9,839 nt of DNA from Microbacteriaceae bacterium (GCA_022701925.1 JAKONM010000350.1:1-9839), one strand, 5' to 3'. Counted from the stretch's first letter, positions 1-5,067 are shown. The notes: generated by a model from the sequence alone, not told the origin. A program made the numbers and translations.

Positions 1-272
1 ATGCGGACATCGACCACGTCGTCCGCGTCGAGCACGGCGGCAGAACCACCCACCTCAACCTGTCCGCACTGTGCCGCAGCGACCACCAGACCAAGGACGA
101 CGGCTACGTCGACGTCCAACGAGCGGCCGACAGCACCCTCACCTGGAACACCACCCGCTGGGGCGGCCGCGCCGTCAAGAAACCCACACTCTGCATCCGA
201 CCCGCACGCGCACCCGCCGCAGAAGACGACGACGAGCACGAGGAAGCAGCCCCCTGGGACACCGCCGCGTAG
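1..272 (+). CDS. HNH endonuclease domain protein, 3' end only (13E12/DUF222-like)
   Basis: This is the C-terminal part of a gene entering from the left edge, read in the frame whose first full codon is at position 3 and ending at a TAG at 270-272. About 89 residues are visible. They begin with ADIDHV and continue with GGRTTHLNLSALC and then SDHQTK, which is the HNH (beta-beta-alpha metal) nuclease signature: a DH pair, the central Asn in LNL, and the last His before a Lys. In actinobacteria such a domain usually sits at the C-terminus of 13E12-repeat/DUF222 proteins, a multicopy family; the N-terminal part needed to confirm this lies outside the window. The tail is acidic (DDDEHEEA). Codons ending in A (GCA, GAA, CGA, ACA, AAA) are much commoner than in the other genes here, and the coding strand is very C-rich, which hints at a horizontally moving origin. 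There is no start codon in the window, so the frame rests on the motif. Confidence 0.8.
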   Translation, partial: ADIDHVVRVEHGGRTTHLNLSALCRSDHQTKDDGYVDVQRAADSTLTWNTTRWGGRAVKKPTLCIRPARAPAAEDDDEHEEAAPWDTAA

Positions 273-472
273 GGGCGACCTTCGCGCGAATCGCACTCGC
301 TGCGGAGCCGCGGTCCCGGCGGGTCACGCACGGAAGAGGGTGCCGGAGAGGCAGAGCACTCGACCCTCGGCGGCCGCGTCATGAGGAGGGTCCGCTCATG
401 ACCATCGCCTGGTGCTTCAGAACACCCGGGCGACTCCTACTGACCGGCGGCTCCCGACAGTCCCGGCGCGAC

Positions 473-498
473 GACGGCCGGGCAGCAGCCCGGCCGTC
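473..498 (-). terminator. GC-rich hairpin downstream of the 45-aa gene
   Basis: A perfect 11-bp stem (473-483 with 488-498) closes a 4-nt loop AGCA. It starts 6 bases beyond the stop codon of the minus-strand small gene at 505-642. No T-tract follows, as is common for intrinsic terminators in high-GC actinobacteria. Its position and stability suggest transcript termination or 3'-end protection; function is inferred. Confidence 0.55.
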
Positions 499-504
499 CG
501 CGGG

Positions 505-642
505 TCAGCGTCGACCGGAACGGCCGGTGCGCCCGTCGCCGTCCACCGGCTTCAGGCCCAGCTTGCGGCGCACGGTCGGGTTGCGCAGCGCCTTGCGGAA
601 GATCGGGATGAGCACGGGCAGCAAGCGGATCAGTCGAGCCAT
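505..642 (-). CDS. Small basic amphipathic protein, 45 aa, unknown function
   Basis: This short gene runs from an ATG at 640-642 (reverse strand) to TGA at 505-507. A clear ribosome binding site, GGAGG, lies at 650-654 with 7-nt spacing, and about 89% of codons end in G or C, both as expected of a real gene. The product starts MARLIRLLPVLIPIF, a hydrophobic to amphipathic stretch of about 15 residues. It continues RKALRNPTVRRKLGLKP and ends in a Gly/Arg-rich tail. The high Arg/Lys content and the hydrophobic N-terminus suggest membrane association, but I recognise no family. It lies downstream of csbD in the same direction, separated from it by a strong hairpin (740-775), so it may have its own promoter or depend on read-through; a strong hairpin follows its stop. 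A plus-strand ORF (398-667) overlaps it in antisense and looks less gene-like. Confidence 0.6.
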   Translation of the reverse strand: MARLIRLLPVLIPIFRKALRNPTVRRKLGLKPVDGDGRTGRSGRR

Positions 643-739
643 GAGAAGACCTCCGGTACGGATCTAAGGGGTGCGAGGTGGGAGTCGCGGGTGCGGCAGC
701 GGTGCGAGCGCCGAGCACCGGCCGCGCACCGCATGTGGA

Positions 740-775
740 GAAGGGGCGGACGTCTCTGCAGACGTCCGCCCCTTC
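740..775 (-). terminator. Strong hairpin after csbD-family gene
   Basis: A perfect 16-bp stem (740-755 with 760-775) closes a 4-nt loop, with left arm GAAGGGGCGGACGTCT. It lies 14 bases past the stop of the CsbD-family gene on the minus strand and is the most stable hairpin visible in the window. It most likely ends or attenuates transcription of the Asp23-CsbD operon before the 45-aa gene. It lacks a downstream T-run on either strand, so it is an actinobacterial-type terminator by inference. Confidence 0.75.
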
Positions 776-789
776 GGGCCAGGAGGGCC

Positions 790-963
790 TCAGTTCTTGA
801 AGGCGTCCTTGACGTTCTCGCCGGCCTTCTTGGCGTCGGCAGCCGTCTGGTCGCCCCGCCCCTCGGCCTCGAGCTTCTCGTTGTCCGTCGCCTTGCCCGC
901 GGCCTCCTTGGCCTTGCCGGCCAGGTCCTGAGCAGCGTTCTGGATCTTGTCTCCGAGTGCCAT
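790..963 (-). CDS. CsbD family general stress protein
   Basis: The gene encodes a 57-residue, highly charged, helix-forming protein. It starts MALGDKIQNAAQDLAGKAKE and carries the Ala/Gly/Lys/Glu-rich pattern with GKATDNEKLEAEGRGDQ typical of the CsbD family (B. subtilis CsbD, E. coli YjbJ). Family members are small soluble proteins induced in general stress responses; their molecular role is unknown. The start chosen is the ATG at 961-963, with purine-rich ribosome binding sequence at 971-980. An upstream in-frame extension to 1020 would add a poorly conserved Pro/Arg-rich leader that covers the binding site, so I reject it. The gene follows the AmaP-like gene by 69 bp, a gap containing an 8-bp-stem hairpin (991-1014), and is followed by the strong hairpin at 740-775. 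It is probably the last gene of the Asp23 operon, consistent with a shared envelope-stress regulon. Confidence 0.88.
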   Translation of the reverse strand: MALGDKIQNAAQDLAGKAKEAAGKATDNEKLEAEGRGDQTAADAKKAGENVKDAFKN

Positions 964-990
964 CGGTTCTTCCTCTCCTTCTCCGGTCAT

Positions 991-1014
991 CCGCCGCGAC
1001 GGTCGCCGCGGCGG
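991..1014 (-). other. Intercistronic hairpin between AmaP-like and CsbD genes
   Basis: An 8-bp perfect stem (CCGCCGCG at 991-998, CGCGGCGG at 1007-1014) with an 8-nt loop lies between the AmaP-like stop codon and the CsbD ribosome binding site. It could be a weak terminator, an attenuator, or a processing site that lets csbD be expressed at a level different from the genes upstream. The role is inferred from position only. Confidence 0.4.
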
Positions 1015-1032
1015 GGTCAAGCGTGTGATGCC

Positions 1033-1632
1033 CTAGGCCAGCCGGGCCCGGGCTGCGCTGCGGCTGCGGAATCCGCCGGTCACCTGGACCATCGCGGGCA
1101 GGCGGGTGCCGAGCACCTCGTCCATCCCGTACAGGGCCTCGGTGACGATGCGGGCCGCCTCCACCGGGGAGACGCCGCGCCGGCACTGCACCGACACCTT
1201 GAGGGTCGGCGTGCCCTTCACGTCGTACGCGCTGACGCGGGTCGACACGAACTCGTCCCGGTCGTCCAGCTCGGCCGCCAGCAGCGACTTCGGCACGCCC
1301 AGCTCGACGAGCGTGCGCCCGGTGTCGCTGGTGCGGTCGTCGATCACGCGGGACGTGCGCCCCTGGCCGTGACGGGCGATGAACAGGATCAGCAGCAGCG
1401 CGAGGACGACCGCGACGACGCCGATGAGCACGGTCAGCAGGCTGACCTGACCCACGGACGGCGCAGCCACCCAGTCGGGCGCGTTGTCCGCCACCGACTT
1501 GGCCTGGTTGCCCCAGTCGCCCAGCACGTTCGGCAGCGCCGCGAGGGCGATCGCACCCGCACCGAGGGCCAGCAGGACCAGGCCGACCACGAGCAGGAAG
1601 AAGCGGTTCAGACCGCGGTTGGTGCCGTTCAT
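1033..1632 (-). CDS. amaP: AmaP-like alkaline shock response membrane anchor protein
   Basis: The 199-aa product starts MNGTNRGLNRFFLLVVG and has two membrane helices at about residues 11-33 and 62-86. They are separated by a short loop with Asp/Trp residues. A soluble C-terminal part (about 95-185) follows, containing VSAYDVKGTPTLKVSVQC and VEAARIVTEALYGMDEVLG. This architecture, two TM helices followed by an Asp23-like domain, is that of AmaP, which in staphylococci tethers Asp23 to the membrane. The start at 1630-1632 is chosen because it overlaps the stop of the upstream DUF6286 gene in ATGA, giving translational coupling; a longer reading to 1695 would lie inside the upstream gene. It likely forms a complex with Asp23-type proteins encoded in the same operon. 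The Arg-rich tail (FRSRSAARARLA) is unexplained. It could also be described simply as a DUF322-domain membrane protein. Confidence 0.82.
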   Translation of the reverse strand: MNGTNRGLNRFFLLVVGLVLLALGAGAIALAALPNVLGDWGNQAKSVADNAPDWVAAPSVGQVSLLTVLIGVVAVVLALLLILFIARHGQGRTSRVIDDRTSDTGRTLVELGVPKSLLAAELDDRDEFVSTRVSAYDVKGTPTLKVSVQCRRGVSPVEAARIVTEALYGMDEVLGTRLPAMVQVTGGFRSRSAARARLA

Positions 1633-2210
1633 GCTCCGACCTTCCCCTGCTTCTCGATGCGGACCCTGGCCCGCAGGGCCGGCTTGAGGCCCCATGCCTG
1701 CAGGCGCTCGTCGAGCGCCCGACGGATCGCGTCGCTGTTCACGCTCACGCCCGAGCTGGGCGTGACGCGCACGGTCGCGGCGCGGTGGGTCACCGCGGCC
1801 ACGGCCCGGTCGGGGTCGACCGAGTCGGCGTCGGCGGCCGCGCGCACCAGGGCGGACGCGATCACCTCGTTGTCCACGACGACGACCGCGCGGTCGTCGT
1901 CGAGCACGTGCCGCGAACGACGCCCGCCGCCGATCGCCAGGACGATCAGGACCAGCGCGAGCACGACCAGGACGATCCCGCCGACGACGAACCAGACGAC
2001 CGGCACGCCGCCCAGGGACGACAACCCCTGGACCATCTGGGTCGGCGAGGCGAGCAGCGGCTGCTGCCCGGCGGCGGCGAGCACGATCTCCGTCACGAGG
2101 TAGGCCAGCGCCAGGACCAGGACGACCGCCGTGACGATGGCCGGCCGTGAGCGGGACGCGTGGGTCTCGCGGCGCCGGATGCGGCTGTAGGCCGCGTTCG
2201 CGTCACTCAT
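1629..2210 (-). CDS. DUF6286 domain-containing two-TM membrane protein
   Basis: The 193-aa protein has a basic N-terminus (RIRRRETHASRSR), a membrane helix at about 24-46, an extracytoplasmic loop of about 24 residues, and a second helix at about 70-94. It then has a basic stop-transfer motif (GGGRRSRH) and a C-terminal domain at 104-190 containing VVVDNEVIASALVRAAAD and HRAATVRVTPSSGVSV. This matches the actinobacterial DUF6286 family, which occurs beside Asp23 and AmaP genes; no biochemical function is known. The overall plan mirrors the AmaP-like neighbour, and the C-terminal domain reads like a distant Asp23-like fold (helix, two strands, helix, strand), which is my inference. The ATG at 2208-2210 overlaps the upstream stop in ATGA, and its own stop overlaps the AmaP-like start in the same way, so it is translated as part of a coupled series. 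Confidence 0.85.
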   Translation of the reverse strand: MSDANAAYSRIRRRETHASRSRPAIVTAVVLVLALAYLVTEIVLAAAGQQPLLASPTQMVQGLSSLGGVPVVWFVVGGIVLVVLALVLIVLAIGGGRRSRHVLDDDRAVVVVDNEVIASALVRAAADADSVDPDRAVAAVTHRAATVRVTPSSGVSVNSDAIRRALDERLQAWGLKPALRARVRIEKQGKVGA

Positions 2211-2593
2211 CGGACCCTGCTCCCCGTGTTGATGTCGATGTCCGTGATGCGCAGCGTCACCCGACGGATGTCGTAACCCGTGAGGTCGCGCACCCGGTCC
2301 CGGATGGTGGACTCGGCGGCGGCCGCCCGGTCGAGGACCGATCCGCCCACCCGCTCCAGCGCCCGGGCGTCCTCGCGGATCCGGGCGATCGAGGGCACCG
2401 TGATCGGGGCCTGGACCTGCAGGTCCATCACCCCTTCGTGGTCGGTGAGGTCGGCGTCGACGTGCTTGGCGTCGACGCCGAGCGCCTCGCCGGCCACGGC
2501 GGCGACCACGCGCTGAAGGGCCCTGCTCGTGATGCGCGTGCGCCCACGGGACTCGCTCTTCAGCGCAGGCGCCGCCGCGACCGCGGCGCTCAC
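2207..2593 (-). CDS. Short Asp23/Gls24-like protein, 128 aa
   Basis: A soluble 128-residue protein with no membrane segment. Residues about 18-120 follow the Asp23 pattern: a helix (ITSRALQRVVAAVAGEALGV), a strand pair (VDADLTDHEGVMDLQVQAPI), a helix rich in Arg and Glu (IARIREDARALERVGGSVLDRAAAAESTIRDRVRDLTG) and a final strand (RRVTLRITDIDI). The central helix is longer than in the canonical Asp23 protein at 2778-3248. It starts at a GTG (2591-2593) that overlaps the stop of the DUF2273-like gene as GTGA, and its TGA overlaps the DUF6286 ATG. Family knowledge supports a structural envelope-stress role with AmaP/DUF6286; the specific role is unknown. Because it lacks a membrane anchor, it would be recruited by the two-TM partners if it acts at the membrane. 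Confidence 0.8.
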   Translation of the reverse strand: MSAAVAAAPALKSESRGRTRITSRALQRVVAAVAGEALGVDAKHVDADLTDHEGVMDLQVQAPITVPSIARIREDARALERVGGSVLDRAAAAESTIRDRVRDLTGYDIRRVTLRITDIDINTGSRVR

Positions 2594-2781
2594 GACGAGC
2601 TGCGCTTGCCGCTGAAGGCGGCCAGCACGCTGGACGGGTCGAACCGGCCCTCGACGTAGCGGCCGACCAGGGCGCCGATGGCGATCGCCACGGCGGTCCC
2701 CAGGAAGGCGCCGAACCCGAAGGCGGCCCCGACGATGGCGAGGATCGCGCCGATCGCCATGCCGGTCTGGGTCGGGGTCAC
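2590..2781 (-). CDS. DUF2273-like small integral membrane protein
   Basis: A 63-residue membrane peptide starting MTPTQTGMAIGAILAIVGAA, with one long hydrophobic stretch or two close helices at about residues 7-41, rich in Gly and Ala (GAILAIVGAAFGFGAFLG). A cytoplasmic C-terminal tail follows (RYVEGRFDPSSVLAAFSGKR). Size, composition and position directly after an Asp23 gene match DUF2273, a small membrane protein family found in Asp23 operons from Firmicutes to actinobacteria. The GTG start (2779-2781) overlaps the Asp23 stop as GTGA, so it is translationally coupled to it. It probably contributes to membrane attachment or organisation of the Asp23 assembly; no direct activity is known. Confidence 0.82.
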   Translation of the reverse strand: MTPTQTGMAIGAILAIVGAAFGFGAFLGTAVAIAIGALVGRYVEGRFDPSSVLAAFSGKRSSS

Positions 2782-3248
2782 TGGACGCGCGAGTTCTGCG
2801 CGTCGTCCGAGTCGTCCTCGGACGGGATGTGCACGTCGGTGATGGTCACGTTGACCTCGGTGACCTCACGGCCCACGTAGGACTCGATCGCGTCGGTGAC
2901 GGCCGAACGCACGTCGTCGGCGATCTGCTGCAGGCTCATCGGGTACTCGGCGACCAGCGTCACGTCGACGGCGACCTGGGTCTCGCCGACCTCCACCGAG
3001 ATGCCCTGGGACAGGTCGGTCTGGTTGATGCGGTTGCGGATCGCGCCGATGGCACGGCTCGCGCCGCCGCCCAGGTCGTGCACGCCGGGGACGTCGCGCG
3101 TGGCGATGCCCGCGATCTTCGACACGACGCCGTCGGCGATCGTGGTGCTGCCGGCCGTGCCGGCCGAGGCGACCGGACCGGTCGAGGCGACCGACTTCGA
3201 GGCGGAGGACTTCGAGACGGCGGACGTCGTGGGGGTGGTGGACGACAT
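2778..3248 (-). CDS. Asp23/Gls24 family envelope stress response protein
   Basis: This 156-aa protein is the most canonical Asp23 member here and the first gene of the minus-strand operon. Residues 1-35 are a low-complexity Ser/Thr/Ala/Lys tail. The Asp23 domain covers about 36-142: TIADGVVSKIAGIATRDVPG, then ISVEVGETQVAVDVTLVAEY, then a helix with LQQIADDVRSAVTDAIESYVG and the closing strand EVTEVNVTITDVHIP. An acidic tail (SEDDSDDAQ) ends it. Family members are abundant cytoplasmic proteins concentrated at the membrane through AmaP and linked to cell-wall stress. The ATG (3246-3248) has a GGGAG ribosome binding site at 3255-3259 with 6-nt spacing. A GTGA overlap joins it to the DUF2273-like gene. 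It is transcribed divergently from an ECF-type sigma factor, its likely regulator. Confidence 0.93.
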   Translation of the reverse strand: MSSTTPTTSAVSKSSASKSVASTGPVASAGTAGSTTIADGVVSKIAGIATRDVPGVHDLGGGASRAIGAIRNRINQTDLSQGISVEVGETQVAVDVTLVAEYPMSLQQIADDVRSAVTDAIESYVGREVTEVNVTITDVHIPSEDDSDDAQNSRVQ

Positions 3249-3279
3249 TGATGGCTCCCATCGGGTTGATGTCTTCGGG

Positions 3280-3296
3280 GCCGGTTGTCCACCGGC
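3280..3296 (-). other. Small hairpin in the presumed 5' leader of the Asp23 operon
   Basis: GCCGGT (3280-3285) pairs with ACCGGC (3291-3296) around a 5-nt loop. It lies 20 bases upstream of the Asp23 ribosome binding site on the minus strand. If the promoter candidate at 3343-3368 is correct, this stem would sit in the leader mRNA and could affect translation or stability. The 6-bp stem is modest. Confidence 0.3.
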
Positions 3297-3342
3297 TCCC
3301 TTGCGGTCATGGAGAAGACGCGATCGGACGGCCTGTCGTCAC

Positions 3343-3368
3343 GACGCTTCAGGCGACTCCCAGGTTTC
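3343..3368 (-). promoter_or_regulatory. Candidate ECF-type promoter of the Asp23 operon
   Basis: Read on the minus strand, GAAACC (3363-3368) is followed after 16 nt by CGTC (3343-3346). This resembles the common ECF promoter layout with an AAC-containing -35 element and a CGTC -10 element at 15-17 nt spacing. Transcription would begin near 3336 and give a leader of about 90 nt before the Asp23 ATG. The divergent sigma factor is the obvious candidate to recognise it. Short motifs like this occur by chance, so the call rests on the combination of motif, spacing and location. Confidence 0.4.
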
Positions 3369-3424
3369 TACTGGAATCCCGCTGGACTGCGGCTGGAAGT
3401 GAGCAGATCGAGCGCTGGAGAGTC

Positions 3425-3448
3425 CCGAACGGGGGGTGATCGATCGTC
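3425..3448 (+). promoter_or_regulatory. Weak candidate ECF-type promoter for the sigma factor operon
   Basis: CCGAAC (3425-3430) is followed by CGTC (3445-3448) after 14 nt, upstream of the sigma factor. It shares the AAC and CGTC elements with the opposite-strand candidate at 3343-3368, which would fit autoregulation. The spacing is one to two bases short of the usual range, so confidence is low. Confidence 0.2.
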
Positions 3449-3527
3449 CTCGCCGGTCGGGTGGTCACGCGGAGGTGTGGCACCCTTGCGCACCGGCCCG
3501 GACCCGGGGCCGCAGAACGGAGCCCCG

Positions 3528-4103
3528 TTGTCCACCGCGCCCGAGGTGCGGACGCCCGTGCTGGACGAGGCGTCCGACGCCCTGCTGGCCGGCCGCGCCG
3601 CCGACGGGGACGCGCGCGCCTTCGCGGTGCTGGTGCGCCGGCACGGCGGCCTGCTGCGCGGGTACGCCCGCCGGGTGCTGGGCAGCGCGGCGAGCAGCGC
3701 CGACGACGTCGTGCAGGAGGCCCTGATCACGGCCTGGCAGCAGCTGCCGCAGCTGCAGGACCACTCGGCGGTGCGCAGCTGGCTGGTGCGGGTGACGAGC
3801 CGCAAGGCCGTCGACCTGCTGCGCGGGCTCAAGCACCACGACGACGTGGACGACGTCGACGCGCCCGCTGCCGAGGGCGCGGGGCCCGAGTCGATGGCCG
3901 ACGCCAGCGCGCTGGCGGGCTCGCTGCACGCGGCGCTCGACGCGCTGCCCGAGCAGCAGCGCCAGGCCTGGACGATGCGCGAGCTGGGCGGCCTCTCCTA
4001 CGAGGAGGTCGCGGAGGAGCTGGGCGTGCCCGTCTCCACCGTGCGCGGACTGCTCGCCCGTGCACGCACCACACTGATGGCACGGCTGGACGACTGGAGG
4101 TGA
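3528..4103 (+). CDS. ECF-type RNA polymerase sigma factor (sigma-70 family)
   Basis: With the start chosen here the product has 191 residues. Sigma region 2 covers about 16-102 (DGDARAFAVLVRRHGGLLRG, then the region 2.2-type DDVVQEALITAWQQL, then the DNA-melting/-10 part SAVRSWLVRVTSRKAVDLLR). An acidic linker follows (HHDDVDDVDAPAAEGAG). Region 4 covers about 132-187, with the LPEQQRQAWTMRELGGLSYEE and VAEELGVPVSTVRGLLARAR helix-turn-helix. There is no region 1 or 3, as in ECF factors. The start is uncertain: TTG at 3528 has GGAG 5 nt upstream and leaves a normal N-terminus, TTG at 3486 has GGAGG 10 nt upstream, and GTG at 3477 lies too close to that GGAGG. It is followed 2 bp later by the Asp23-domain partner and faces the Asp23 operon, so it probably controls the envelope-stress genes on both sides. 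Confidence 0.9.
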   Translation: MSTAPEVRTPVLDEASDALLAGRAADGDARAFAVLVRRHGGLLRGYARRVLGSAASSADDVVQEALITAWQQLPQLQDHSAVRSWLVRVTSRKAVDLLRGLKHHDDVDDVDAPAAEGAGPESMADASALAGSLHAALDALPEQQRQAWTMRELGGLSYEEVAEELGVPVSTVRGLLARARTTLMARLDDWR

Positions 4104-4105
4104 CC

Positions 4106-4711
4106 ATGGACGAGAGCACGAGCGCCGCGCTGGAGGCGATCGCCCGGGAGCCCGACGACCTCGACGGGCACACCATCGCCCAGCTGGCGGACTACCTGGA
4201 CGCGGACAGGACGCCGCCGGACCCGACCATCGACGCCTCCCCGGCCTGCCAGCACGCGCTGGCGGCGCTCGAGCGGCTGCGCAGGGTGGCGCCGGAGCTG
4301 CTGCTGGACGACGGCGCGCCGCCGGACGACGAGGACTGGGTGTCCCGGGTGATGGGCGGCATCGCGCTCGACGCGCACGCAGGCGCCGACTTCGTGCTGG
4401 TCGACGGCGGGCCCGACGCCCGCCTGGTGATGACGGAGGGCGCGCTGCGCGGCCTGGTCCGATCGGCGGGCGACGACGAGCCCGGCTTCCTGATGGGCCG
4501 CGTGCGGTTCGAGGGCGACCTGGACCCCGGCGCCGAGGTCGTCGTGCGCACCGGCGTCACCGTCGCGCACGGCGTGCCGATCCCGGAGGCCGCCGACCGC
4601 CTGCGGCAGCACATCGCCGCGGTGATCGCCCGCCACACCCGGCTGCGCGCCAGCCGGGTCGACGTGGACGTCGAGGACGTCGACGCGCCGCGGGACGGAG
4701 GGGCGGCATGA
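4106..4711 (+). CDS. Asp23-like protein with anti-sigma-like N-terminus, putative partner of the sigma factor
   Basis: The 201-aa protein starts at ATG 4106 with GGAGG at 4096-4100, inside the end of the sigma gene. The C-terminal part (about 105-195) is Asp23-like: LVMTEGALRGLVRSA, then PGAEVVVRTGVTVAHGVPIP, then EAADRLRQHIAAVIARHT and RLRASRVDVDVEDV. The N-terminal part (about 20-62, HTIAQLADYLDADRTPPDP and then SPACQHALAALERLRR) resembles the zinc anti-sigma domain pattern in which YLD is followed by a H-x3-C-x2-C motif and a helix. Only one cysteine (C48) remains, so zinc binding is unlikely. No membrane helix is visible. An anti-sigma or co-regulator role is inferred from the sigma-partner position (2-bp gap) and this resemblance; the Asp23 assignment is firmer. 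The stop overlaps the next gene as ATGA. Confidence 0.85.
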   Translation: MDESTSAALEAIAREPDDLDGHTIAQLADYLDADRTPPDPTIDASPACQHALAALERLRRVAPELLLDDGAPPDDEDWVSRVMGGIALDAHAGADFVLVDGGPDARLVMTEGALRGLVRSAGDDEPGFLMGRVRFEGDLDPGAEVVVRTGVTVAHGVPIPEAADRLRQHIAAVIARHTRLRASRVDVDVEDVDAPRDGGAA

Positions 4712-5037
4712 CCGACCTGGACCTGCTGACCGGCACCATCGCCGCCCGGATCCGGGCGATGCCCGAGGTGCGGCGCCTCTACCCGCCGCGCCGCGTGCTG
4801 CTGCCCGGCGTGCTCGGCAGCGCGCAGGGGGTGCTCGGCGCCCTGGCCGCGGACGACACCGTCACGGCCGAGGTGCACGACGGCGTCACCAGCGTGCAGG
4901 TCGACCTGGCGCTGACGGGCGACTCACCTGCGCCGGAGGCCGTGCAGGCCGTCGCCGACGTCGTGCGCTCGGTGCTCGACGGCGCACGGATCACCGACCG
5001 GATGATCACGGTGCGCGTCGCCTCCGTCGAACCCTGA
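4708..5037 (+). CDS. Asp23-like small protein, 109 aa
   Basis: The ATG at 4708-4710 overlaps the preceding stop (ATGA), so translation is coupled to the sigma partner. The 109-residue product has a compact alpha/beta pattern like the Asp23 fold. A first helix (LLTGTIAARIRAMPEVRRLYP) is followed by a strand pair (DTVTAEVHDGVTSVQVDLALT), a second helix (PEAVQAVADVVRSVLDGA) and a closing strand (DRMITVRVASVEP). The loop LPGVLGSAQGVLGALAADD is unusual for the family. It has no membrane segment and no signal peptide. It is probably a soluble component of the same sensory or structural module; it may also be annotated simply as hypothetical. A bidirectional hairpin follows its stop codon. Confidence 0.75.
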   Translation: MTDLDLLTGTIAARIRAMPEVRRLYPPRRVLLPGVLGSAQGVLGALAADDTVTAEVHDGVTSVQVDLALTGDSPAPEAVQAVADVVRSVLDGARITDRMITVRVASVEP

Positions 5038-5067
5038 CCGGAGGCGACGCGCCTCCCGTCACCGGTC
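5036..5067. terminator. Bidirectional terminator-like hairpin between convergent genes
   Basis: GGAGGCG (5040-5046) pairs with CGCCTCC (5050-5056) around a 3-nt loop, and GACCGG (5036-5041) can alternatively pair with CCGGTC (5062-5067). It occupies the 21-bp gap between the 109-aa gene (ends 5037) and the oppositely oriented hydrolase gene (ends 5059). Position suggests termination for both transcripts. Confidence 0.5.

Noticed and set aside
412..2103. A 563-codon open frame on the plus strand
   Set aside because: It runs antisense through the 45-aa, CsbD, AmaP-like and DUF6286 genes, has low-complexity Arg/His/Ala composition and no family motif. It is a GC-rich shadow of real minus-strand genes.
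3285..3527. An 81-residue N-terminal extension of the sigma factor
   Set aside because: It covers the divergent promoter region, has no similarity to sigma region 2 and lacks a ribosome binding site at its ATG.
3461..4105. A long N-terminal extension of the sigma partner protein
   Set aside because: The extension overlaps the sigma factor gene in another frame and is Arg/Ala-rich. The ATG at 4106 has a proper GGAGG site, so the start is placed there.
3838..4686. Similar Asp/Val-rich segments (DVDDVDAP and DVDVEDVDAP) in the sigma factor and its partner
   Set aside because: Short, low-complexity and easily produced by GC-rich GAC/GTC codons. One is a linker and the other the last Asp23 strand, so shared ancestry is not supported.
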